Positions 8,076 to 15,700 of a DNA stretch of 50,037 nucleotides are shown one piece after another (position 1 is the first letter of the stretch; every line of letters starts with the position of its first letter). The DNA lies in contig CALXMV010000017.1 of assembly GCA_944389565.1 (NCBI GenBank), positions 1 through 50,037 of the forward strand, read 5' to 3'. The position numbers and the translations under genes are program-made. Under the pieces are notes generated by a model. The model saw only the letters and a list, made by a program, of their open reading frames with translations, had not been told where the DNA came from and did no database searches. This DNA comes from an uncultured Kiritimatiellota bacterium (lineage in GTDB: Bacteria; Verrucomicrobiota; Kiritimatiellia; RFP12; DVOR01).

Positions 8076-9047
8076 GTGTATACCCACATCGCAGGGACGG
8101 GTTCGGCAGTGCCGCAAAAGGTTCTCACGAACGAGGATATGGCGCGCTTGGTGGATACGAGCGACGAGTGGATCGTCTCGCACACGGGCATCCGCCAGCG
8201 GCACGTGGTGGGCCCCGAGGAAAACGCCTCGACGCTGGGCTGCCAGGCCGCGCGCCGGGCGCTCGAGGACGCCGGGGTGGCCCCGGAGGAGCTGGGCACG
8301 ATCATCGTGACGACGACCACGCCGGATTACGCGATCTACCCCTCGGTGGCCTGCGTGATCCAGGGGATGCTGGGGGCGAGGCACGCGGCGGCGTTCGACC
8401 TGAGCGCCGCCTGCCCGGGCTTCGTCTACGGCCTCACGGTGGCCCACGGCATGATGCGGCTGGACCCGCGCCCCATCCTGGTGGTCTCCACGGAGATCAT
8501 GAGCCGCACGATCAATTGGTCGGACCGGAACACGTGCTGCCTCTTCGGCGACGGCGCGGGCGCGGTGGTGCTGAAGAACAGCGAGACGCCGGGGGGGCTG
8601 GGCTTCCACCTGCTCGGCGCCGACGGCACGGGCGCCCTGGCCATCCACCGCGAGGGCGGGGTGCGGACGGAGGAGACGGCGCGCCAGGCGCCGGGCGACC
8701 TGAAGATGGACGGCCGGGCGGTCTTCAACTTCGCGGTGCGCTCCTTCTGCGACATCATCGCCCAGACGCTGGAGCATTACGGGTGGACGGAGAAGGACAT
8801 CGCATGGGTGGTGCCCCATCAGGCGAACACGCGGATCATCGACGCGGCGGTGAAGCGCATCGCGGTGCCGAAGGAGAAGTTTTACGTGAACATCGACCGT
8901 TTCGCGAACACGTCAAGCGCGTCCATCCCCATCGCGCTCGACGAAATGGTGCGCAAGGGGCTCGTGCGGCGCGGGGACCGGATGATCTTCGCCGCCTTCG
9001 GCGCGGGCCTGGTGTATGGCGGCATGACCGTCGAGTGGAGCAAGTGA
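8076..9047 (+). CDS. fabH: 3-oxoacyl-ACP synthase III
   Basis: Condenses acetyl-CoA (or another short acyl-CoA) with malonyl-ACP to start fatty-acid synthesis. It is 323 aa, and its catalytic triad lines up with E. coli FabH: Cys113 in S-A-A-C-P-G-F, His248 in P-H-Q-A-N, Asn278 in F-A-N-T-S. I place the start at GTG 8076, 9 nt after AAGGAG. GTG 8070 is in frame but only 3 nt from the ribosome binding site, and the ATG at 8068 is out of frame. It is first in a four-gene fab operon. Whether it primes straight or branched acyl groups cannot be told. Confidence 0.94.
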   Translation: MYTHIAGTGSAVPQKVLTNEDMARLVDTSDEWIVSHTGIRQRHVVGPEENASTLGCQAARRALEDAGVAPEELGTIIVTTTTPDYAIYPSVACVIQGMLGARHAAAFDLSAACPGFVYGLTVAHGMMRLDPRPILVVSTEIMSRTINWSDRNTCCLFGDGAGAVVLKNSETPGGLGFHLLGADGTGALAIHREGGVRTEETARQAPGDLKMDGRAVFNFAVRSFCDIIAQTLEHYGWTEKDIAWVVPHQANTRIIDAAVKRIAVPKEKFYVNIDRFANTSSASIPIALDEMVRKGLVRRGDRMIFAAFGAGLVYGGMTVEWSK

Positions 9048-9068
9048 TTTTCGGAAAGGGACTGTATC

Positions 9069-10367
9069 ATGGACAAGCGTAAAGTCGTCGTCACCGGGCT
9101 GGGTTGCATCACGCCGTTGGGCAACGATGTGAAGACCTTTTGGGAGGGCATCCGCGCGGGACGCTGCGGGATCAAGACGATCGAGCGGTTCGACACCTCG
9201 CGCCTGAGCGTGAAGGTGGCCGGCGAGGTGCGCGACTTCGACGTGGGCGCCTACATCGACCCCAAGGAGGCCAAGCGCATCGCCCGCTTCGCGCAGTACG
9301 CCGTGGCCGCCGCCAAGCAGGCGTGGGTGGACGCGGGCTACGCGGAGCTCCCCGAGGCCTCCGAGGCCTGCCCCGCGCCGTGGCAGACCGTCGGCTCCCA
9401 GCCCCCCAAGGGCGTCGCCCCCGAGCGCGTGGGCTGCATCCTGGGCGTGGGCATCGGCGGCAAGGAGGTCGACGCCCCCAGCTACAAGACGCTCTTCGAG
9501 AAGGGCCCCCGCCGCCTCTCCCCGATGACCATCCCCATGCTGATCGCCAACGAAGGCCCCGGCAACGTCTCCATCGCCCTCAAGGCCAAAGGCCCCGTGC
9601 TCACCGTCTCGACGGCCTGCTCGGCCTCCACCGACGCCATCGGCGTGGCGCTCGACATGGTGCGCTCGGGGCGCGCGGACGTCATGATCACCGGCGGCGC
9701 CGAGAGCACGATCGAGGAATACTGCATCGGTGGCTTCCAGGCGATGCACGCGCTCTCCACGAACCAAGACCCCCTGAAGGCCTGCCGCCCGTTCGACAAG
9801 GACCGCGACGGCTTCATCATGTCCGAGGGCGCGGCCATCCTCATCCTCGAGAGCGAGGAGCACGCCAAGGCGCGCGGCGCCAAGATCTACGGCGAGGTGG
9901 CCGGCTACGGCGCCGGCGGCGACGCCCACCACATCGTCGCCCCCGACCCGGAGGCCAGCGGCATCATCCACGCCGAGCGCATGGCCCTGGAGGATGCCGG
10001 CCTCAGGCCCGAGGACGTGCAGTACATCAACGCCCACGGCACCTCCACCGGCCTCAACGACCCGATGGAGACGCGCGCGGCGAAGGCCGTCTTCGGCGAG
10101 CACGCCTACAAACTCAAGATGTCCTCCACCAAGTCGATGACCGGCCACCTGCTGGGCGCGACCGGCGCCCTCGAGGCGATGACCTGCCTCCTGGCCATCG
10201 GCGACAACTTCTACCCGCCGACGATCAACTACCACACGCCCGACCCGGAGTGCGACCTCGACTGCGTGCCGAACGTCGGCATCGAGGCGCCGCTCGACAT
10301 CGCCATGAGCAACACGCTCGGCTTCGGCGGCCACAACTCCTCCCTCATCCTCCGCCGCTACGCCTAA
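9069..10367 (+). CDS. fabF: 3-oxoacyl-ACP synthase II
   Basis: Elongating beta-ketoacyl-ACP synthase, 432 aa. The Cys-His-His triad is Cys184 (S-T-A-C-S-A), His323 (N-A-H-G-T-S-T) and His360 (M-T-G-H-L-L-G-A). Each is about 20 residues later than in E. coli FabF, because of a Pro/Ala-rich insertion near residues 98-116 before the nucleophile. GGAAAGGGA provides the ribosome binding site. It follows fabH by 21 nt and precedes fabZ by 9 nt. Confidence 0.95.
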   Translation: MDKRKVVVTGLGCITPLGNDVKTFWEGIRAGRCGIKTIERFDTSRLSVKVAGEVRDFDVGAYIDPKEAKRIARFAQYAVAAAKQAWVDAGYAELPEASEACPAPWQTVGSQPPKGVAPERVGCILGVGIGGKEVDAPSYKTLFEKGPRRLSPMTIPMLIANEGPGNVSIALKAKGPVLTVSTACSASTDAIGVALDMVRSGRADVMITGGAESTIEEYCIGGFQAMHALSTNQDPLKACRPFDKDRDGFIMSEGAAILILESEEHAKARGAKIYGEVAGYGAGGDAHHIVAPDPEASGIIHAERMALEDAGLRPEDVQYINAHGTSTGLNDPMETRAAKAVFGEHAYKLKMSSTKSMTGHLLGATGALEAMTCLLAIGDNFYPPTINYHTPDPECDLDCVPNVGIEAPLDIAMSNTLGFGGHNSSLILRRYA

Positions 10368-10376
10368 GGAGCCACG

Positions 10377-10844
10377 ATGTACGACCAGGAAGCCATCAAG
10401 ACCGTCCTCCCGCACCGCGACCCCTTCCTCTTCTGCGACCGCATCCTCGAGGCCTCCCCCGAGCGCACGGTGGCGGAGGTGGATTACGGCCCGGACCGCT
10501 ACTTCTTCAAGGGCCACTTCCCCGACTATCCCGTGTGCCCGGGCGTCATCCTGGTGGAATCCATGGCCCAGTGCGGCGGCGCGGGCTACCGCCTCGGCGG
10601 CGGCGCCGAGGACGAGAAGAAACTCTTCCTCTTCGCCAAGCTGATGGAGGTGCGGTTCGTCAACCAAGTGCGCCCCGGCGACACCGTGCGCTACGAGATC
10701 GAGACCGTCAAGGCCACCGGCCGCCGCCTGGAGCAGAAGGGCCGCGGCGTCATCGTGGGGCAGACGGACAAGCGCGGCAACCCGCTCGTCGCCGTCGAGG
10801 CCCAATGGTTCTGCCTCATCGTGCCGGCCGGCGCCGCGCAATAA
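10377..10844 (+). CDS. fabZ: 3-hydroxyacyl-ACP dehydratase
   Basis: Removes water from 3-hydroxyacyl-ACP to give trans-2-enoyl-ACP, 155 aa. The hot-dog signature is complete: L-P-H-R-D-P-F-L-F near the N terminus, then G-H-F-P with catalytic His47, P-G-V, and Glu61 in V-E-S-M-A-Q. The upstream TAAGGAG doubles as the fabF stop and the ribosome binding site, which implies coupling. The product is the substrate of the next gene, fabV. Confidence 0.94.
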   Translation: MYDQEAIKTVLPHRDPFLFCDRILEASPERTVAEVDYGPDRYFFKGHFPDYPVCPGVILVESMAQCGGAGYRLGGGAEDEKKLFLFAKLMEVRFVNQVRPGDTVRYEIETVKATGRRLEQKGRGVIVGQTDKRGNPLVAVEAQWFCLIVPAGAAQ

Positions 10845-10864
10845 GCCAAGAAAGGAATCCCCCC

Positions 10865-12010
10865 ATGCCCGAGCAACCCAAAGTCCGTGGCGGCCTTTGC
10901 CTCAACGTCGACGGCGAAGGCTGCAAGCAGTTCGTCGCGCGCGACATCGCCCGCGAACAGGCCAAGGCCCCCATCGCCGGCGGCCCCAAGAGCGTCCTCG
11001 TGCTCGGCTGCTCCGGCGGCTACGGGCTGGCCAGCCGCATCGCCGCGGCCTTCGGCGGCCCCCGCGCCGAGACGCTGGGCGTCTCCTTCGAGCGCGCCCC
11101 CAACGCCCGCAAGGCCGGCTCCCCCGGCTGGTACAACAACGAGGCCTTCGACGAGGCGGCCAAGGCCGCCGGCCTCAAGGCCGTCACCATCTCCGCCGAC
11201 GCCTTCGCCGACGCCACGCGCGAGACGGTCGCCCGGCTGGCGCGCGAGAACGGCTTCGCCCCCTTCGACCTGGTGGTCTACTCGCTGGCCTCGCCCATGC
11301 GCACCGACCCCAAGACCGGCGTGACCTACAAGAGCGCCATCAAGCCCATCGGCAAGCCCCACGTCGCCCGCACGCTCGACATCATGACCTGCGAGATGAA
11401 GGAGGTCGCCGTCGAGCCCGCCACCGACGAGGAGATTGAGGCCACCGTGAAGGTCATGGGCGGCGAGGACTGGGTGCTCTGGATCGACTACCTACGCGAC
11501 CAAGGCCTCCTCGCCCCCGGCTGCAAGACCGTCGCCTACTCCTACATCGGCCCCAAATGCACGCAGGACATCTACCGCTCCGGCACGCTCGGCAAGGCCA
11601 AGGAGAACCTCGAGGCCGCCGCCAAGACCATCACCGCGGCCCTCAGCCCCCTCGGCGGCCTCGGCGTGGTGAGCGTGAACAAGGCCCTCGTCACCCGCGC
11701 CTCCGCCGTCATCCCCGCCATGCCGCCCTACATCTCCTGCCTCTTCAAGGTCATGAAGGCCCACGGCCTGCACGAGGACTGCCTCGACCAGATCGACCGC
11801 CTCTTCCGCGAGCGCCTCTACGCGCCCGACGGCAAGATGCCCGTCGACGACGCCGGCCGCATCCGCATCGACGATTGGGAGATGCGCCCCGAGATCCAGG
11901 CCGAGGTCGACGCCCTCATGGCCGCCCTCACCCCCGAGAACGTCGAGGCCACCACCGACATCGCCGGCTACCGCACCGACTTCCTCGCTCTCCACGGCTT
12001 CGTCGGCTGA
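10865..12010 (+). CDS. fabV: trans-2-enoyl-ACP/CoA reductase, FabV type
   Basis: NADH-dependent reductase for the last step of each elongation cycle, 381 aa. It matches FabV over its full length: R-G-G-L-C near the N terminus, nucleotide-binding region L-V-L-G-C-S-G-G-Y-G-L-A-S-R (45-58), V-Y-S-L-A-S-P, and the FabV-specific Tyr-x8-Lys active site (Tyr237 to Lys246). FabV enzymes are known for low sensitivity to triclosan. AAGAAAGGA is the ribosome binding site, 20 nt after fabZ. It is the only enoyl reductase seen in the window. Confidence 0.95.
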   Translation: MPEQPKVRGGLCLNVDGEGCKQFVARDIAREQAKAPIAGGPKSVLVLGCSGGYGLASRIAAAFGGPRAETLGVSFERAPNARKAGSPGWYNNEAFDEAAKAAGLKAVTISADAFADATRETVARLARENGFAPFDLVVYSLASPMRTDPKTGVTYKSAIKPIGKPHVARTLDIMTCEMKEVAVEPATDEEIEATVKVMGGEDWVLWIDYLRDQGLLAPGCKTVAYSYIGPKCTQDIYRSGTLGKAKENLEAAAKTITAALSPLGGLGVVSVNKALVTRASAVIPAMPPYISCLFKVMKAHGLHEDCLDQIDRLFRERLYAPDGKMPVDDAGRIRIDDWEMRPEIQAEVDALMAALTPENVEATTDIAGYRTDFLALHGFVG

Positions 12011-12041
12011 ACCCCCCACCCTTTAAGCCGGCATCGCCGGC

Positions 12042-12084
12042 GGCCCCGCCGCATCGCCTCCTCCGCGGCGGGGCCTTTTTTTTT
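12042..12084 (+). terminator. Strong terminator of the fab operon
   Basis: An 11-bp GC-rich stem (12042-12052 with 12065-12075), a 12-nt loop and nine T residues at 12076-12084. The T tract runs into the -35 element of the dinB promoter. Confidence 0.93.
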
Positions 12085-12111
12085 GCCCTCCGCGCCCCGC
12101 CGTGCTATAAT
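12083..12111 (+). promoter_or_regulatory. dinB promoter, positioned for a leaderless mRNA
   Basis: TTGCCC (12083-12088) and a perfect TATAAT (12106-12111) have 17-bp spacing. Only 7 nt separate the -10 box from the dinB ATG, so transcription should start at or within a base or two of the start codon. No ribosome binding site would be transcribed. No LexA-like box was recognised. Confidence 0.75.
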
Positions 12112-12118
12112 CGGGGCG

Positions 12119-13261
12119 ATGATTCTGCACGTGGACATGGACGCCTTCTTCGCGGCGATCGAGCAGCACGACCACCCCGAATGGCGCGGGCTGCCGGTGA
12201 TCGTCGGCGCCGCGCCGGACCGGCGCGGCGTGGTGTCCACCTGCTCCTACGAGGCACGCCGCTTCGGCGTGCGCTCGGCGATGCCCTCGCGCCAGGCCTA
12301 CGAACGCTGCCCGCAAGGCATCTTCGTGAAACCGCGGATGGCGCGCTACCGGGAGGTCTCGGAACAGGTCTTCGCGATCTTCGGCTCTTTCACCCCGTTG
12401 GTCGAGGGCGTGAGCGTGGACGAGGCCTTCCTGGACGTCACGGACGTGCGGCGCCTCTTCGGCGAGCCGGAGACGATCGCGCGGGCCATCAAGGCGCGCG
12501 TCGCGGAGGAGACGGGCCTCACCTGCTCCGTGGGCATCGCCCCCAACAAGTTCCTGGCCAAGCTGGCGAGCGAGGAACGCAAGCCCGACGGCCTCTTCGC
12601 CGTGCCCGCCGAGCAACGCGCCCTCCTGGCCTGGCTGGGCGCCAAGCCCATCCGCGCCCTCTGGGGCGTGGGCCCCAAACTCGCCGCCGCACTCGAGGCG
12701 ATGGGGGTCACCGCGGTGCGCGACCTCCAGGCCAGCGACCCCGACGCCCTGCGCAAAGCCTTCGGGGAGACCCTCGCCGCCCACCTGCTGGCCATCGCCT
12801 TCGGCCGCGACGACCGCCCCGTCTCCACCGCCCACGAGGAAAAATCCCTCTCCCGCGAGCACACCTACCCCGAGGACACCCTCGACCGCGACCGCCTGCG
12901 CGAGGACCTCCGCGCCATCGCCCAAGACGTGGGCCGCCGCCTGCGCGCGGCCGGCCTGCGCGCCCGCACCGCCCGCCTCAAGATCCGCTACGCCGGCTTC
13001 CGCACCGTCACGCGCCAGGCACCCTTCCCCACCCCCGTCTGCGACGACTTCGCCCTGCGCGACGCCGCCTGGGCGCTCCTCGCCCGCCACCTGGAGCCGG
13101 AGACCCCCGTGCGCCTCATCGGCTTCGGCGTCGACAACCTCACCGACACCCCCTTCGCCGAGGACGACCTCTTCGCCGCCACCACCCCGCCCCCCCGCGA
13201 CCGTTTCGAGCGCCTCTCCCGCACCCTCGACGCCCTCCGCGAACGCTTCGGCTCGCTGTAG
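12119..13261 (+). CDS. dinB: DNA polymerase IV (Y-family)
   Basis: Error-prone translesion polymerase, 380 aa. Catalytic carboxylates are Asp6 and Asp8 in H-V-D-M-D-A-F-F and Asp101/Glu102 in S-V-D-E-A-F-L-D. The thumb helix-hairpin-helix (W-G-V-G-P-K) and the little-finger domain follow. An E-D-D-L-F stretch near the C terminus might be a degenerate beta-clamp motif, which is uncertain. I chose ATG 12119 because the conserved M-I-L-H-V-D-M-D opening begins there; the upstream in-frame TTG overlaps the fab terminator. Wobble C use increases strongly toward the 3' end. Confidence 0.95.
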   Translation: MILHVDMDAFFAAIEQHDHPEWRGLPVIVGAAPDRRGVVSTCSYEARRFGVRSAMPSRQAYERCPQGIFVKPRMARYREVSEQVFAIFGSFTPLVEGVSVDEAFLDVTDVRRLFGEPETIARAIKARVAEETGLTCSVGIAPNKFLAKLASEERKPDGLFAVPAEQRALLAWLGAKPIRALWGVGPKLAAALEAMGVTAVRDLQASDPDALRKAFGETLAAHLLAIAFGRDDRPVSTAHEEKSLSREHTYPEDTLDRDRLREDLRAIAQDVGRRLRAAGLRARTARLKIRYAGFRTVTRQAPFPTPVCDDFALRDAAWALLARHLEPETPVRLIGFGVDNLTDTPFAEDDLFAATTPPPRDRFERLSRTLDALRERFGSL

Positions 13262-13327
13262 ACAACCGTACGCAACGCCCCCGCCCCCCGCCGCCCCCCA
13301 CCCCGCCGCCAGCGGTGTGTGCTATCT

Positions 13328-13343
13328 TATCCTCGAAAGGATA
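13328..13343 (+). promoter_or_regulatory. Small hairpin enclosing the ribosome binding site of the next gene
   Basis: TATCCT, loop CGAA, AGGATA forms a perfect 6-bp stem. It places the Shine-Dalgarno bases AAGGA in the 3' arm, 7 nt before the ATG at 13351. A weak -10-like TATCTT lies at 13323-13328. The rest of the 89-nt gap after dinB is C-rich with no clear -35, so readthrough from dinB is possible. Confidence 0.4.
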
Positions 13344-13350
13344 TGACACC

Positions 13351-14265
13351 ATGAGAAGACTCCTCACCCTGCTGGCGCTCTGCGCCCTCCCGCTCTGCCT
13401 CCTTGCCGCCGAGGCCACGCCCAAGGTCGGCCACGTCGTCCTCGTGGCGTGCGACGGCTGGGGCGCCTACAGCCTCCGCAAGGCCGACCCCGCGACCATC
13501 CCCAACATCCGCGCCCTCATGAAGCGCGGCGCCTGGACGCTCACCGACCGCTCCGTCCTCCCCTCCTCCAGCGCCCTCAACTGGGCCTCCATGTTCATGG
13601 GCCAGCCCACCGAGATCCACGGCTACACCACCTGGAACTCCAAGATCCCCGAGATCAAGCCCAACCTCCTCAACGAGCACGGCATGCCCCCCACCATCTT
13701 CTCCGAGCTCCGCCGCCAGCGCCCCGACGCCCGCATCGACATCGTCGCCGAATGGGGCGGCATCGGCCACCTCATCGACCGCAAGGCCGTCGACTCCTAC
13801 TTCCTCGTCCCCGGCAAATACGAGGAGACCCCCACCCGCATCATCGACGAGGCCTGCGACCTCATCGCCAAGCGCAAACCCACCCTCCTGGCCGTCTGCA
13901 TCGACCAGCTCGACCACGTCGGCCACGGCATCGGCCACGACACCCCCGCCTACTACGACCGCCTCGCCAAGATCGACGGCTACATCGGCCGCATCATCGG
14001 GGCCATCCAAAAGGCCGGCATCGGCGACGACACCGTCGTCATCCTCACCGCCGACCACGGCGGCATCAAGAAAGGCCACGGCGGCAAGACCCTCGCCGAG
14101 ATGGAGATCCCCTTCATCCTCGCCGGCTCCGTCGTCAAGCCCGTCGGCGAGTTCAACCTCTCCATGATGCAATACGACTGCGCCGCCGTCATCGCCGACC
14201 TCCTCGGCGTCACCCCGCCCCCCGCCTGGCGCGGCCGCGCCTACCCCCAGCTCCTCACGAAGTGA
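13351..14265 (+). CDS. Secreted alkaline-phosphatase-superfamily hydrolase
   Basis: Exported metal-dependent phosphoesterase of the nucleotide pyrophosphatase/phosphodiesterase branch, 304 aa. A signal peptide ends near L-L-A-A-E-A. Likely zinc ligands and nucleophile are Asp35 (V-A-C-D-G-W-G), Ser74 in S-S-S-A-L-N (where most relatives have Thr or Ser), Asp178 and His182 (Q-L-D-H-V-G-H), Asp225-His226 (T-A-D-H-G-G) and His233 (G-H-G-G). It is shorter than typical NPP enzymes. Phosphonoacetate hydrolase belongs to this superfamily, but I see nothing that singles out that activity. GAAAGGA is the ribosome binding site, inside a small hairpin. Confidence 0.85.
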   Translation: MRRLLTLLALCALPLCLLAAEATPKVGHVVLVACDGWGAYSLRKADPATIPNIRALMKRGAWTLTDRSVLPSSSALNWASMFMGQPTEIHGYTTWNSKIPEIKPNLLNEHGMPPTIFSELRRQRPDARIDIVAEWGGIGHLIDRKAVDSYFLVPGKYEETPTRIIDEACDLIAKRKPTLLAVCIDQLDHVGHGIGHDTPAYYDRLAKIDGYIGRIIGAIQKAGIGDDTVVILTADHGGIKKGHGGKTLAEMEIPFILAGSVVKPVGEFNLSMMQYDCAAVIADLLGVTPPPAWRGRAYPQLLTK

Positions 14266-14284
14266 GCCCCCCTCCCACGACACG

Positions 14285-14311
14285 AAAGCCCCGCTTCGCG
14301 GGGCTTTTTTT
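14285..14311 (+). terminator. Terminator between convergent genes
   Basis: A 10-bp stem AAAGCCCCGC/GCGGGGCTTT with loop TTC is followed by a T run to 14311 (seven T). The main direction is plus, ending the hydrolase transcript. On the minus strand only three T follow, so it would be weak for pcnB. Confidence 0.9.
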
Positions 14312-14317
14312 GTGCCG

Positions 14318-15694
14318 TCAGGGGGTTTGGTCGGCGGGGGGGCGGCGGGGTTTGCGGCGGCGGCGTTTTTGGGCGTTGGCGGGGCGGCGGGCGCGGCGGG
14401 AGTGGGGGTTGGGGAGGTCGGGCGGGGGGAGGCCGCCGGGGAAGGCGGCGTAGGGGCCGCGGGCGCGGTAGAGGGCGTCCCAGGCGTCGAGGGGCCAGGG
14501 TTCGGGGGCGGCGCCGGGTTCGGGGGGGAGGTGGGTGGCGAGGGCGCGCGCGCCCATGAGGATCTCGGGGAAGATGGGGTGGTTGACGAAGCGGACGTCG
14601 CGGCCGCTGTGCTCTTGGGGGGGGTGGCGGAGGCGGCCGACCATCTCGGCGATGTCGGCGGCGGTCATCCAGGCGGCGCGGGGGAGGCGGTATTTCCGGA
14701 CGGCGGGGGCGAGGGCCTCCTCGGCGGCGAGGCGGCGGAGGAAGTGTTCGGGGGCGCGGGGTTTGTCGCGGCGGAGGGCTTCGGCCTTGGCGAGGATGAG
14801 GGGCCAGTGGAGGGCGGCGAGGGCGAGGCCGGGGGAGGGTTCGTGGCCTTGGGCGGCGAGGGCGTCGACGGCGCCGAGGGCGGCCCAGGCGGCGTCGCGG
14901 CGGGCGGGGTCCTGGTCGAGCCAGGCGGCGAGGGTGGGCAGGAGGGCGTGGAGGAGGCGGTAGTCGTAGGCGAGGGAGAGGCAGCGGCGGGAGGCGCCTT
15001 TGACGAAGAGGCGGAGGATTTCCTCGCAGAGGCGTGAGGTGGAGGCGTTGGCGAGCTCGGGGGCGTAGCGGCGGATGGCGCGGAGGTCGGCGGGGGCGAT
15101 GTCGAAGCCGAGCTTGGCGGCGAAGCGGACGGCGCGCATCATGCGCACGGGGTCCTCGCGGAAGCGGATGGCGGGGTCGCCGATGGAGCGGATGGTCTTG
15201 GACTTGAGGTCCCTGAGGCCGCCGACGTAGTCGATGACGGCGAAGGTCTCGATGTCGTAGAAGAGGCCGTTGACGGTGAAGTCGCGGCGGAGGGCGTCTT
15301 CCTCGGGGGTGCCGAAGGTGTTGTCCTCGGCCTGGTAGAGGCCGTGCTCGTCCTGGACGGCGTCGGGGGGCGGGGCTTTGCGGAAGGTGGCGGTCTCGAT
15401 GATTTTCTTGCCGAAGACGATGTGCGCGAGGCGGAAGCGGCGGCCGACGAGGAAGCAGTTGCGGAACTCGCGGCGGATCTCGTTGGGGCGGGCGTCGGTG
15501 CCGACGTCGAAGTCCTTGGGCTTTCGGCCGAGGAGGAGGTCGCGGACGCTGCCGCCGACGAGGTAGGCCTTGTGTTTGAGGGAGGCGAGGCGGTAGAGGA
15601 CCTTGAGGGCGTCGGGGTCGATGTCGCGGCGGGAGATGTTGTGTTCGGCGCGGGGGACGATGACGGCTTTCTGCTTTCTTCGGAAAAGGAACAT
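14318..15694 (-). CDS. pcnB: Poly(A) polymerase / tRNA nucleotidyltransferase family
   Basis: Class II nucleotidyltransferase that adds A residues to RNA 3' ends (poly(A) polymerase) or CCA to tRNA, 458 aa. The head domain has L-V-G-G-S-V-R-D (45-52) and the catalytic D-F-D-V (Asp61, Asp63). R-R-D-F-T-V-N-G-L-F-Y follows, then an R-F-R-E-D-P-V-R-M-M-R-A motif. The G-R-R-F-R-L-A-H-I stretch and the basic C-terminal tail favour PcnB over a CCA enzyme. The start is 6 nt after the stop of the upstream gene and lacks an evident ribosome binding site, so it probably depends on coupling. Confidence 0.88.
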   Translation of the reverse strand: MFLFRRKQKAVIVPRAEHNISRRDIDPDALKVLYRLASLKHKAYLVGGSVRDLLLGRKPKDFDVGTDARPNEIRREFRNCFLVGRRFRLAHIVFGKKIIETATFRKAPPPDAVQDEHGLYQAEDNTFGTPEEDALRRDFTVNGLFYDIETFAVIDYVGGLRDLKSKTIRSIGDPAIRFREDPVRMMRAVRFAAKLGFDIAPADLRAIRRYAPELANASTSRLCEEILRLFVKGASRRCLSLAYDYRLLHALLPTLAAWLDQDPARRDAAWAALGAVDALAAQGHEPSPGLALAALHWPLILAKAEALRRDKPRAPEHFLRRLAAEEALAPAVRKYRLPRAAWMTAADIAEMVGRLRHPPQEHSGRDVRFVNHPIFPEILMGARALATHLPPEPGAAPEPWPLDAWDALYRARGPYAAFPGGLPPPDLPNPHSRRARRPANAQKRRRRKPRRPPADQTP

Positions 15695-15700
15695 GTCGGG

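Noticed and set aside
13351..14265. Reading the secreted hydrolase as phosphonoacetate hydrolase (PhnA) completing the phnW pathway
   Set aside because: Superfamily membership is clear, but it has a signal peptide, is separated from phnW by five genes and terminators, and no phnY is present.
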